A DNA stretch of 64,000 nt from Oceanobacillus timonensis (lineage in GTDB: Bacteria; Bacillota; Bacilli; Bacillales; Amphibacillaceae), in NCBI RefSeq assembly GCF_900166635.1, contig NZ_LT800497.1, forward strand, positions 1,950,378 through 2,014,377. Direction: 5' to 3'. Of this stretch, positions 34,933 to 44,514 are shown one piece after another. The notes beneath the pieces are model-generated. The model saw only the letters and a list, made by a program, of their open reading frames with translations. It ran no database searches and was not told the DNA's origin. Every line of letters starts with the position of its first letter. Positions within the stretch are counted from its first letter, which is position 1. A program made the translations under genes and the position numbers.

Positions 34933-35535
34933 ATGAAGTTTGCAGCAATCGATTTTGAGACAGCCAATGAAAAAAGAAACAGTGCCTGTTCAATCGGCGT
35001 CGTCCGTTTTGATGAAAAGGAAATTTTTGATGAATATTATTCACTGATTAACCCGATGAGCGATTTCCGTCATATGAATATTCGTATTCATGGTATCAAA
35101 GAGGAAGATGTGCAAGATGCACCGACTTTTGAAGGCCTGTGGCCGACGTTGCATGAAAAACTGGAAGGACATGTGATTGTGGCGCATAATGCCAGCTTTG
35201 ACATGAGTGTACTGCGACAGTCTTTATTAAAATATAATTTGGGGCACCCGGATTTTGCCTCCTTATGCACCGTGAAAATTTCACAGCGTGTGTGGCCGTA
35301 TCTGGAAAATCACCGTCTGCATACTGTCGCCAATTATCATCATATTCCATTAATTCACCATCATGCATTAGAAGATGCAAAGGCATCGGCTCTTATATTG
35401 ATGAAAGCATTGGAAGCTCAGCAGGACGGCGAAACGGAGCACTTTTTAGAAAGATGGCTCGCTCCCAAAAGAAATAAAAATAAAACCAACTTTAAAACGA
35501 AGTCAGGCAGGGGTCCAACGAAGCTTTATTTATGA
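34933..35535 (+). CDS. DnaQ-like 3'-5' exonuclease
   Basis: This 200-aa protein shows the DEDDh exonuclease signature. ExoI is AIDFETANEKRN (Asp7, Glu9). ExoII is VAHNASFDMSVLRQ (Asp at about 90). ExoIII is HHHALEDAKASA, with the catalytic His and Asp. It resembles the stand-alone epsilon-like exonucleases of Firmicutes that trim single-stranded DNA or RNA. It ends with a basic tail (KRNKNKTNFKTKSGRG) likely to bind nucleic acid. It is co-transcribed with the metallo-hydrolase gene. Confidence 0.88.
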   Translation: MKFAAIDFETANEKRNSACSIGVVRFDEKEIFDEYYSLINPMSDFRHMNIRIHGIKEEDVQDAPTFEGLWPTLHEKLEGHVIVAHNASFDMSVLRQSLLKYNLGHPDFASLCTVKISQRVWPYLENHRLHTVANYHHIPLIHHHALEDAKASALILMKALEAQQDGETEHFLERWLAPKRNKNKTNFKTKSGRGPTKLYL

Positions 35536-35658
35536 TAACAGGACTTAGCAATATCCGCATAGTTTATCTAATGGAACCCTGCATTTTGGAATGAAATAAA
35601 AGAATACAGCTGATACTTCTTCCGTGCTAAAAAAGAAAAAATTAGGCTGTCCATCCCA

Positions 35659-35687
35659 TTGCCTTTTTTAGAAAAAAAGAGTAAGAT
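35659..35687 (+). promoter_or_regulatory. Promoter of the structured RNA gene
   Basis: TTGCCT (35659-35664), a 17-nt spacer and TAAGAT (35682-35687). Transcription would start near 35694, at the base of the predicted rod. Confidence 0.55.
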
Positions 35688-35692
35688 ATAAA

Positions 35693-35885
35693 CTACAAGC
35701 TGCATTGTTCGTATCAATAAAAGTTTTAACCTCTAAAGTTGGAATAGGGAGTTTTACATCGAAATTGAAATGTCGAGCCGTCATAAAGGAATGGAAGACA
35801 GGAAGATTTCTGCGAACACCCACTTTGCGAAGTGGTGGTTAAAAACTTTTTATTGCATGATACGGCAAATGTGGCCTGTGTACAT
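35693..35885 (+). ncRNA. Structured RNA, candidate 6S RNA
   Basis: About 190 nt with no reading frame fold into a rod. The 5' arm (CATT..CGTATC..AATAAAAG, 35703-35723) pairs with the 3' arm (CTTTTTATT..GATACG..AATG, 35846-35870), with further pairing at the ends. Inside are local hairpins, the clearest being CCCACTT-TGCG-AAGTGG (35819-35835). Size, rod shape, own promoter and a 3' hairpin fit 6S RNA, which sequesters sigma-A RNA polymerase. The segment AGTTTTAACC at the expected product-RNA template position resembles what I recall of B. subtilis 6S-1 and 6S-2. A covariance-model match was not run; a leaderless cis-element is less likely because a terminator follows. Confidence 0.55.
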
Positions 35886-35898
35886 AATGGACTATTTA

Positions 35899-35930
35899 AA
35901 ATCCCGATAACAGGAATTGTTATCGGGATT
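35899..35930 (+). terminator. Terminator after the structured RNA
   Basis: AATCCCGATAACA and TGTTATCGGGATT form a 13-bp stem with a GGAAT loop, followed by TATTG. The T run is weak. Confidence 0.7.
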
Positions 35931-36016
35931 TATTGATTGTATAGGTACTTCTATTACGTGGAACGATGATGTGAAATATTTACTGACCGTTTGGCTAAAG
36001 TTCAATAAAAATAAAT

Positions 36017-36047
36017 GTTTAGCTCTTTCTGGACCGGGAATTATAAT
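36017..36047 (+). promoter_or_regulatory. Candidate sigma-B promoter of the SDR gene, overlapping a TATAAT
   Basis: GTTTAG (36017-36022), 13 nt, then GGGAAT (36036-36041) is close to the general-stress consensus GTTTAA-N12-15-GGGTAT. A TATAAT at 36042-36047 could serve sigma-A. Confidence 0.5.
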
Positions 36048-36092
36048 AAGGGAAGATATATTCTTTGGTAAGAACAGGAAGGAGCTATGAAA

Positions 36093-36842
36093 ATGGCAAG
36101 TCGATTTGATGAAAAAACAGTTATTGTTACAGGAGCAGCAAGCGGTATCGGAGAAGCTACTGCCAAAAAATTTGCTGAACAGGGGGCAAAGGTAGTGCTC
36201 TCTGATATGTCCGAAAAAGGAAAAGCGTTGTCAGATAAACTCAACCAACAAGGCCTGGAAACGACTTTTATTGAAGCAGATGTATCCAATGAAGAAGACG
36301 TAAAAAATTTGGTGAGTGAAACTGTTGCGAAGTATGGTCAATTGGATGTATTATTTGCGAACGCGGGAATTGGAACTGGTACCCCAATACATGAATTGTC
36401 ATTTGAAGAATGGCAGAAGGTGATTGATGTTAATCTGTCAGGCGTATTTTTAACCAATAAATATGCCATCGAGCAAATGTTAAAACAGGAAAATGGCGGC
36501 GCAATCGTGAATAATGATTCGATTCATGGTTTTGTCGGGAAAGCTGGTGTTGGTGCTTATGCTGCGGCAAAAGGCGGTGTGAAGCTGCTGACTCAAACAG
36601 CTACGGCAGAATATGCAGCAAAAGGCATTCGAGTCAATAATGTGAACCCTGGTTACATTGATACTCCGTTATTAAAAGACGCACCAGATGAAATGAGACA
36701 AGACCTTGTAAGCCTTCACCCAATCGGCAGACTAGGAAAACCGGATGAAGTTGCCAACGCTGTGCTGTTTTTAGCTAGTGATGAAGCTTCTTTCATTACA
36801 GGATCAAGCTTGCTGGTCGACGGCGGATATACAAGTGTATAA
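36093..36842 (+). CDS. Short-chain dehydrogenase/reductase
   Basis: This 249-aa classical SDR has the cofactor motif TGAASGIGEA (residues 14-23), the LFANAGIG motif, the catalytic Ser in NNDSIHGFVG, and Tyr/Lys in AYAAAKGGVK. It ends FITGSSLLVDGGYTSV. An Asp at the end of strand 2 (VVLSDMSEKG) favours NAD(H). The substrate is unknown. The ATG at 36093 is 8 nt from GGAAGGAG; the in-frame ATG at 36087 is too close. A sigma-B-like promoter suggests a stress role. Confidence 0.87.
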   Translation: MASRFDEKTVIVTGAASGIGEATAKKFAEQGAKVVLSDMSEKGKALSDKLNQQGLETTFIEADVSNEEDVKNLVSETVAKYGQLDVLFANAGIGTGTPIHELSFEEWQKVIDVNLSGVFLTNKYAIEQMLKQENGGAIVNNDSIHGFVGKAGVGAYAAAKGGVKLLTQTATAEYAAKGIRVNNVNPGYIDTPLLKDAPDEMRQDLVSLHPIGRLGKPDEVANAVLFLASDEASFITGSSLLVDGGYTSV

Positions 36843-36849
36843 TTTGAAA

Positions 36850-36878
36850 AAAATCTCCCGATACAGGGAGATTTTTTC
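36850..36878 (+). terminator. Terminator of the SDR gene
   Basis: ATCTCCC and GGGAGAT flank a 6-nt loop, followed by TTTTTTC. Confidence 0.8.
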
Positions 36879-37017
36879 GTTGGCAGATAAAGGCGGGATG
36901 TGCAGCTTCGCCAATAAGAAAAACAAATACAAATAGATTAAAAAATACGATTTTTGCTTTTTGCTTCTTCCTGCTATGCTTGATATAAGCTTTCAATCCA
37001 TAGGAGGAAGAGCAAAC

Positions 37018-37392
37018 ATGACATTTCAATTAGAAAAATTAGATCATATCCAGCTGTCTGCGCCAAAGGGTTCGGAGGAAATAGCGAAAAAGTTCTACCG
37101 AGATATTTTAGGTTTTGCAGAAGAAGAAAAACCGGAGTCGCTAAAGCCAAATGGAGGAGTCTGGTTTAGCAAGGGAGACATCGCGCTTCATATTGGAATC
37201 GAGGAGCCGTTTTCTCCTATGAAAAAAGCACATCCGGCTTTTGAAGTATCAGAAATCAACGCTTTGCAGACTTATTTAGAAAACGCGGGTATTTCGACAA
37301 AATGGGACAGTAAACTTTCGAATGCACAAAGGTTCTATGTCAAGGATCCTTTTGGGAACAGATTAGAATTTCTGGAATGGAAGGATAAATAA
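37018..37392 (+). CDS. Glyoxalase/bleomycin-resistance (VOC) family protein
   Basis: This 124-aa protein shows the paired beta-alpha-beta-beta-beta modules of the VOC superfamily. The first is LEKLDHIQLSAPKGSEEIAKKFYRDILGF with a metal-type His. The second module carries HPAFEVSEINALQTYLENAG and ends FYVKDPFGNRLEFLEW, with the usual Glu. It could be a dioxygenase, lyase or resistance protein; the sequence does not decide. AGGAGG lies before the ATG at 37018. It stands alone. Confidence 0.82.
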   Translation: MTFQLEKLDHIQLSAPKGSEEIAKKFYRDILGFAEEEKPESLKPNGGVWFSKGDIALHIGIEEPFSPMKKAHPAFEVSEINALQTYLENAGISTKWDSKLSNAQRFYVKDPFGNRLEFLEWKDK

Positions 37393-37446
37393 GAAGGATA
37401 TTTTTTAATCGGAATTATTAGAAAGGTTTTAATTTTTTCCTTATGC

Positions 37447-37474
37447 TTGTTTTTATGCGTGTACGTGCTATACT
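37447..37474 (+). promoter_or_regulatory. Promoter of the xpt-pbuX transcript
   Basis: TTGTTT (37447-37452), 16-nt spacer, TATACT (37469-37474). Confidence 0.65.
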
Positions 37475-37518
37475 ATAGGCATTCTTTATTTTTAACCCAA
37501 TACAAAATGAATATTTTT

Positions 37519-37583
37519 CATATAATCGCGGGGATAGGGCCTGCAAGTTTCTACCGGTTTACCGTAAATAAACTGACTATGGA
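37519..37583 (+). promoter_or_regulatory. Guanine-class purine riboswitch
   Basis: The aptamer has the P1 start CATATAATCGCGGGGATA, the L2/L3 elements GGGCCTGCAAGTTTCTACC and ACCGTAAAT, and the J3-1 segment TGACTATG. The C in GACTATG is the specificity base, which points to guanine or hypoxanthine rather than adenine. Ligand binding favours the terminator about 70 nt downstream. Confidence 0.96.
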
Positions 37584-37649
37584 AAAGTATATAAAAGCTT
37601 GTATGTTGTCTAAAAATAATACACGCTTGCTTGATTATTCGACAAAAGA

Positions 37650-37696
37650 TCCGAAAATCTACTTTTCCAAAAGGGAGATTTTTCGGGTTTTTTTTA
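37650..37696 (+). terminator. Riboswitch-controlled terminator
   Basis: CCGAAAATCT (37651-37660) pairs with AGATTTTTCGG (37676-37686), followed by GTTTTTTTT. It lies between the aptamer and xpt. Confidence 0.9.
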
Positions 37697-37702
37697 CATT
37701 AG

Positions 37703-39603
<1,901 letters not shown>

Positions 39604-39611
39604 AAAATTGT

Positions 39612-39638
39612 AAACTGTCACACGAGTGGCAGTTTTTT
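39612..39638 (+). terminator. Terminator of xpt-pbuX
   Basis: AAACTGTCAC and GTGGCAGTTT flank a short loop, followed by TTTC. Confidence 0.8.
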
Positions 39639-39729
39639 CTTTGATTTCAAAGATTACTGGAATTCAAGCCTGGAGTAAGCTAAAATCAAAGTATACATTT
39701 TCATACAAATGGAAGGAGGAACCCAAGAG

Positions 39730-40128
39730 ATGACAGATTTATCAACCAGTACACTTCTTTTCTATGGCCTTGTCATTTTAGCTGCACTGCTCGTTGGGGT
39801 CATTCAGTGGGTCAGAAGAAGATTTGAAGTGTTAGCTGTGACTGCTATTATTTTATCTCTTTTATTACCTCTTGTGAGTTTTTTATATAGTATAAACCGT
39901 CCGGAAGCGATGAATGAGATAGCTTATATATGGCAGCAGGCCAGAGAGAGACAAGGAATGGGTGTGTTTCTGTTATTAGGCCATTTGTACATCCTTTTCT
40001 GGGTCCTATTTGGTCCGGAATATAAACAGCTATATGCGTTTCTTGTTCCTAAGTTAAAAAGAATGATCCAATGGTTTAAGAACCGGAAACAGAAACGAGA
40101 TAATAACAACATGAAAGAGGGGATTTAA
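39730..40128 (+). CDS. Small integral membrane protein, unknown
   Basis: This 132-aa protein has three hydrophobic segments ([39 protein letters not shown], and [19 protein letters not shown]) and a basic cytoplasmic tail ([11 protein letters not shown]). GGAGG lies 10 nt before the ATG at 39730. Its stop codon overlaps the maa start (TAATG), so the two are coupled. I do not recognise a characterised family. Confidence 0.7.
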   Translation: MTDLSTSTLLFYGLVILAALLVGVIQWVRRRFEVLAVTAIILSLLLPLVSFLYSINRPEAMNEIAYIWQQARERQGMGVFLLLGHLYILFWVLFGPEYKQLYAFLVPKLKRMIQWFKNRKQKRDNNNMKEGI

Positions 40129-40688
40129 TGTTATCAGAGAAAGAGAGAATGCAGGCAGGAGAAATATATAACCCGGAAGATAGCGGATTAGTTAAGGATC
40201 GGCTGCACGTCCGGAAAATGATGCGTTATTATAATGGGCTGACAGAGGACGATACAGTGAGACGTACCAACTGTCTAAAAGAAATATTTGGTTCCACAGG
40301 AGAAACGCTGTTTATTGAACCTGATTTTCATTGTGACTATGGTTATAATATCCATGTTGGAGAGCATTTTTATGCAAATTTTAATTGTGTGATGTTAGAT
40401 ATTTGTCCAATACGAATTGGCGATAATTGTATGCTGGCGCCAGGGGTACATATTTATACAGCAACCCATCCGATCCATCCAGCAGAACGTAATTCCGGAA
40501 AAGAGTATGGGAAACCGGTAACGATTGGTAATAATGTCTGGGTTGGCGGTGGAGCTATTATCAATCCCGGTGTAACGATTGGAGATAATGCAGTTATTGC
40601 TTCAGGCTCTGTGGTGACGAAGAATGTACCTGCAAATGTCATTTACGGAGGGAATCCGGCTACATTTATTAAAACAGTCGAACTATAG
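40128..40688 (+). CDS. maa: Maltose O-acetyltransferase (hexapeptide family)
   Basis: This 186-aa left-handed beta-helix acetyltransferase moves acetyl from acetyl-CoA to sugars. It has the N-terminal cap ([22 protein letters not shown]), [25 protein letters not shown], the catalytic His in [16 protein letters not shown], and hexapeptide turns [22 protein letters not shown]. Length matches B. subtilis Maa. The preceding membrane-protein gene overlaps its start by one base. Confidence 0.92.
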   Translation: MLSEKERMQAGEIYNPEDSGLVKDRLHVRKMMRYYNGLTEDDTVRRTNCLKEIFGSTGETLFIEPDFHCDYGYNIHVGEHFYANFNCVMLDICPIRIGDNCMLAPGVHIYTATHPIHPAERNSGKEYGKPVTIGNNVWVGGGAIINPGVTIGDNAVIASGSVVTKNVPANVIYGGNPATFIKTVEL

Positions 40689-40714
40689 GGTAGCATTCAT
40701 CAGGGAGGGAGATT

Positions 40715-41230
40715 ATGGATAAACTGCAATCATTTGCGCCGGTTATTGGTGCACATCCTAGAGTGCTTATTGTCGGTTCTATGCCAAGTAAAAAATCATT
40801 AGAAGAACAAGAATACTATGGAAACCCCCGCAACCATTTCTGGCCAATAATGTACCGTATTCTGAATGAAAAAGCAGCTGCAACCTACTCGGAAAAAATA
40901 GATTTGATCAAGAAACATCAGCTGGCATTATGGGATACAATCGGATATTGTTTCCGGAAGGGGAGTCTTGATATGCATATTGAAGAGGAAGAACCGAATG
41001 ATATTGCCGGGCTTTTAAAAGAATACCCATCTATTCGATTGATTGCATGTAATGGAACAAAGGCATATCACAGTTTTAAGAAGTATATCTCTCCCATGCT
41101 GGAACAGGAAATAGATGTTCTTAAGCTTCCTTCTACCAGCCCGATTCCTGGAAAATATAATAAATCATTTGAAGAAAAGATAGAAGCTTGGGACGTGATT
41201 ACCAACGATTTAGATGAACCAAAGTCTTAA
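40715..41230 (+). CDS. DNA-deoxyinosine glycosylase (UDG family 6, HDG)
   Basis: This 171-aa repair glycosylase removes hypoxanthine from deaminated adenine. It has motif 1 LIVGSMPSKKSLEEQEYYGNPRNHFW (residues 19-44), where the UDG superfamily active site lies, and motif 2 LPSTSPIPG near residue 145. The ACNGTKAYHSFKK segment lies between them. GGGAGGGAG precedes the ATG. It lies between maa and the sensor-kinase gene on the same strand, with short gaps. Confidence 0.88.
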   Translation: MDKLQSFAPVIGAHPRVLIVGSMPSKKSLEEQEYYGNPRNHFWPIMYRILNEKAAATYSEKIDLIKKHQLALWDTIGYCFRKGSLDMHIEEEEPNDIAGLLKEYPSIRLIACNGTKAYHSFKKYISPMLEQEIDVLKLPSTSPIPGKYNKSFEEKIEAWDVITNDLDEPKS

Positions 41231-41245
41231 ATAAGAGGAGATAGA

Positions 41246-42319
41246 ATGAAACAATTTTGGTTACAATTTATACTTTTCGCTATGTTATGGATTGGATTAC
41301 TCTTATTTAATAGTACGTTTATCCCTTATCATTTCTTTTTGTTTGCAGTAAGCCTGGCATGTTTCTTTTTATTATCATTCCGCAAGAAACGGATCTACCT
41401 GTTTTTGGGAAATGTAATCATTGTTTTATGCGCTGGATTCTTTTTCGCAGAGAACATTTTATTTTCTATCGGCTTAATATGGTTTTTGCTATTATTAGCG
41501 GCCAGCCAATTACATACATTGGCATACTATTTACTATCTGTTGTTGCCATACTGGCCAGTATGCTTTTTTCTTTCATTCCGTTCACTTCCTACGAACTGC
41601 TTCTTGGGAGCGGATTTATTGTAATAGTTAGTTTCCTCCTCCATAAACAATGGATGAATGACCAGTATTATAAGCAATTATATGATGAATTAAGTCATTC
41701 CTACCGTCAATTGAAACGGTTGCAAGTGAATGCGGAAGAAAATGCAAGGATGGAGGAAAGAACGCGCATTGCCAGAGATATGCATGACTCTGTTGGGCAT
41801 CATTTAACGGCTTTAATGATGCAAATGGAAATGTTATCAATTCAGCATCCAGATTTGGAGTTGAAACAGATGAAGGAATTAGCTAACAAAAGCCTGCAGG
41901 AAACAAGAGATGCTGTCCAAGCATTAAAAGTAGAGGAATCGGAAGGAATTGCTACTGTCGTTCATCTGATTCGAAAATTGGAAAGTGAGAGTCATTTACA
42001 AGTTCATTTTACAATGAAGAATGGTGTTTTATCCGTACCGATATCTAATGTCAAAAGTGTGATTCTTTATCGGGTTATCCAGGAAGGGATTACGAATGCG
42101 ATGCGACACGCCAATAGTCGCGAAGTATTTGTAACATTAAGCAAATCTGCAGATGATGCGATTCGATTTGAAATTAGTAATAAGATACATGAAGTGAAAG
42201 CTTTTAAACCGGGATTTGGACTCTCCAATATGCGGAGCCGTGTAGAGGAATTAGAGGGGAAACTGGAAACGCATCAATTACCTGATAAATTTGTTTTATC
42301 AGGCAGAATTCCAGGCTGA
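41246..42319 (+). CDS. Sensor histidine kinase, HisKA_3 type (LnrJ-like)
   Basis: This 357-aa membrane kinase has five to six transmembrane helices (residues 1 to about 132), a linker coiled coil, the dimerisation/phospho-acceptor motif RIARDMHDSVGHHLTAL (His180), and a HATPase domain ending FGLSNMRSRVEELEGKL. Kinases of this short-loop, membrane-embedded type often sense envelope stress through a partner transporter. It precedes the response regulator and, further on, an ABC exporter, in the order of the B. subtilis linearmycin-sensing lnrJK-lnrLMN genes. Confidence 0.88.
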   Translation: MKQFWLQFILFAMLWIGLLLFNSTFIPYHFFLFAVSLACFFLLSFRKKRIYLFLGNVIIVLCAGFFFAENILFSIGLIWFLLLLAASQLHTLAYYLLSVVAILASMLFSFIPFTSYELLLGSGFIVIVSFLLHKQWMNDQYYKQLYDELSHSYRQLKRLQVNAEENARMEERTRIARDMHDSVGHHLTALMMQMEMLSIQHPDLELKQMKELANKSLQETRDAVQALKVEESEGIATVVHLIRKLESESHLQVHFTMKNGVLSVPISNVKSVILYRVIQEGITNAMRHANSREVFVTLSKSADDAIRFEISNKIHEVKAFKPGFGLSNMRSRVEELEGKLETHQLPDKFVLSGRIPG

Positions 42320-42347
42320 TACATATTGTGGAAGGAGATGATGATAG

Positions 42348-42986
42348 ATGTTCCACGTTATGCTTGTGGAGGACCAGGAAATGGTGAGGCAAGGACTGCG
42401 TATGATTCTCGAGCAGGACGACAAGATTCGGATAAGTTGTGAAGCAAGTAACGGCATCGAGGCGATGGAGCAAATGTCTGCACATCGTGTTGATCTTATA
42501 TTTATGGATATTCGTATGCCGGATATGAATGGCATCGAGGCAACAAGAAAAATAAAAGCGCAGTGGCCGAATATCCCGATACTTATTTTAACGACCTTTA
42601 ATGACGATGCATACGCGCTTGAGGCATTGAATGAAGGAGCAAGCGGTTTTTTGTTGAAAACTTCTGACGGGAAAAAGCTTATCGAAGCCGTTTACAGTGT
42701 AATGAAGGGCGGACTGGTATTGCATGATGAGGTAACTGCGAAGGTGATGCCGAAATTGTTAAAGCAATCTAAGAAAACGAGTGCTCAATCAGAAATTGAC
42801 CTTACCGAAAGAGAAAGGGCAATTACCAAACGAGTTGGACAGGGGAAAACCAATAAAGAAATCGCCACAGAGCTGTATCTATCTATCGGGACAGTTAAAA
42901 ACCATATTTCTGTTATTTTGCAAAAGACAGATTTACGAGATCGGACGCAGCTTGCGATATATGCAGTGACGCATGATATAACGTAA
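42348..42986 (+). CDS. LuxR/NarL-type response regulator (LnrK-like)
   Basis: This 212-aa regulator has a receiver domain with acidic pocket VEDQ and phospho-acceptor Asp54 in IFMDIRMPDMNG. A LuxR helix-turn-helix follows: LTERERAITKRVGQGKTNKEIATELYLSIGTVKNHIS (about residues 148-184). GGAGATGATG precedes the ATG. It is co-transcribed with the kinase. The likely target is the ABC exporter promoter about 1.5 kb downstream, where a perfect palindrome lies. Confidence 0.9.
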   Translation: MFHVMLVEDQEMVRQGLRMILEQDDKIRISCEASNGIEAMEQMSAHRVDLIFMDIRMPDMNGIEATRKIKAQWPNIPILILTTFNDDAYALEALNEGASGFLLKTSDGKKLIEAVYSVMKGGLVLHDEVTAKVMPKLLKQSKKTSAQSEIDLTERERAITKRVGQGKTNKEIATELYLSIGTVKNHISVILQKTDLRDRTQLAIYAVTHDIT

Positions 42987-43161
42987 GCGGGCGGCCTTGA
43001 AGCATTTGATTTGTTTAACGTAGTACAGCACTTCTGTAATAGACACTGTAAAAAGAAAGTTCAAATAGCGAATGTCAAGAAATTGTACGAATTCCCTGCT
43101 GAAGTCAGACGTTACATATTTTAAGATAGAGATAACCTAAAAAAAGTTTGGTGAAGAAGAT

Positions 43162-43977
43162 ATGATTGCAATATTTTTAGATGAATTTCATTTTTCAACA
43201 CTATGGAATGGTGGAATCTTTTTATTTTGTGCATTTATTATTATTGGTTATTTTTTTATGATTCCTTCCCGGGGGAAGAGCGGTATACTGCATCCTATTT
43301 CTTTCCTCCTTGGCATGGTGGTTCTCTTTTTGGCGGCGGGAAGTCCGTTAAATATTATTGGCAGACTGACATTGCAAGCACATATGTATCAAATTGTCGG
43401 TTTATTATTTATTGCAGCACCCCTGCTCGTCATTGGCTGGCGGCCAAAATCCTGGATCAGCCAAAAAATTAGCTGGATAGAAAAGACGCTGACTTTTCTC
43501 CGGAAACCGGCAACAGCTATTATTTTGTTAACCGTCTTTTTTTACGGATATCATACACCATTGATGTTTGATATTGCCCGTGTTGAGTTATATTGGAATC
43601 ATTTCTTTATGCTGGGGCTGTTTATGGCAGCGTTGAATTTCTGGTCTGCATTTTTCTATTATTGGCTGGAAAATCGGATCCGATGGTACGCCATGGCCAT
43701 TCAAATTTCTGCTTTTTTACCATATTGCTTTTATGGACTTCTATCAAGTACAGGAATTTACCGGACTTATAAGGATCCTGCTGTCTTTTTGGAATCTTTA
43801 AGAGTCTGTATCCCGGTTGATTTACAGATGCCGGATGAGTTTTATGTCGGTTTCCTGCCTTTTGATCCGGTTTATGAACAGCAGATGGGGATTTTGATTT
43901 TCCTTTTCAGTATCGCTTTGATTTCCGTTATTACGCTGGTCTGGTCACAAAGGCAGTTTAAAAATAAAATAACATAA
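43162..43977 (+). CDS. ctaG: CtaG-family cytochrome c oxidase assembly protein
   Basis: This 271-aa membrane protein of the caa3_CtaG family has about seven helices. Visible family segments are LLGMVVLFLAAGSPLNII, LQAHMYQIVGLLFIAAPLLVIGWRP with a conserved His, and YHTPLMFD with a second His. The family helps insert copper or assemble caa3 oxidase in Bacillus. No oxidase genes are nearby. It lies between the two-component genes and the exporter genes, which is unusual for lnr-type loci. Confidence 0.85.
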   Translation: MIAIFLDEFHFSTLWNGGIFLFCAFIIIGYFFMIPSRGKSGILHPISFLLGMVVLFLAAGSPLNIIGRLTLQAHMYQIVGLLFIAAPLLVIGWRPKSWISQKISWIEKTLTFLRKPATAIILLTVFFYGYHTPLMFDIARVELYWNHFFMLGLFMAALNFWSAFFYYWLENRIRWYAMAIQISAFLPYCFYGLLSSTGIYRTYKDPAVFLESLRVCIPVDLQMPDEFYVGFLPFDPVYEQQMGILIFLFSIALISVITLVWSQRQFKNKIT

Positions 43978-43984
43978 CATATAT

Positions 43985-44022
43985 AAAACAGCAGGGCTGA
44001 AAAGGCAGTTCTGCTGTTTTTG
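43985..44022 (+). terminator. Terminator of ctaG
   Basis: AAAACAGCAG and CTGCTGTTTTT flank a loop of about 16 nt. Confidence 0.8.
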
Positions 44023-44053
44023 TGTGTCAAAAGCAGGAAGGGAGTATTAGCTG

Positions 44054-44407
44054 CAATGTTGTCAGGTTAGTATGACCGCTACGGAAAAACACTACGCTTT
44101 CCGCGGGCCCCGAGCTCACTCCTCCTCGGTAAAGGAGACTTAGCGATTGGCAAGCCGAAAGGCGCAGACAGAGCTAAAGTCGCTCTTATGCCCCGCGGGT
44201 GAAAAAAGAAGTTCGTTTTTTTCCTGCGGGGTCTTCCCACTGGGACTGGGACTGCGCTTACTCGTCCCATCGAAGGGCTTTTGCGCTTACTCGCCCCACC
44301 GAAGACATTTGCGCTTTCCCGCAGGAGTCTCCGTGTTTTTCCTCCGCTGGTTAGCGTTATTGCTCTATGCTTGTAGCAACTATCATTTTTTTGAAAATTT
44401 ATTAACA
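44054..44407 (+). mobile_element. Second copy of the MITE-like element (no intron, right end decayed)
   Basis: It starts with the same 16-bp inverted repeat CAATGTTGTCAGGTTA (44054-44069) and runs parallel to the element at 14789 through TTGAAAATTTATTAAC (about 44406). Beyond that the right inverted repeat is lost. It is about 100 bp longer inside, partly because the CTTACTCGYCCCAYCGAAG unit occurs twice. It has no real coding capacity and lies between ctaG and the exporter operon. Confidence 0.8.
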
Positions 44408-44457
44408 AAATGACGGAAGTCACTATTTTACAGAATGATTTGTGACGGCAGGGAGTG

Positions 44458-44484
44458 TTGCGTCGTTTCAAGAAACGATAGAAT
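44458..44484 (+). promoter_or_regulatory. Exporter-operon promoter with perfect palindrome
   Basis: TTGCGT (44458-44463) and TAGAAT (44479-44484) are 15 nt apart. The spacer is filled by TCGTTTC-AA-GAAACGA (44463-44478), a perfect palindrome and a good operator candidate for the upstream response regulator. The short spacer suggests a weak, activator-dependent promoter. Confidence 0.5.
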
Positions 44485-44514
44485 AGAAGCAGATTCTCAT
44501 GGGGAGGCATATTC

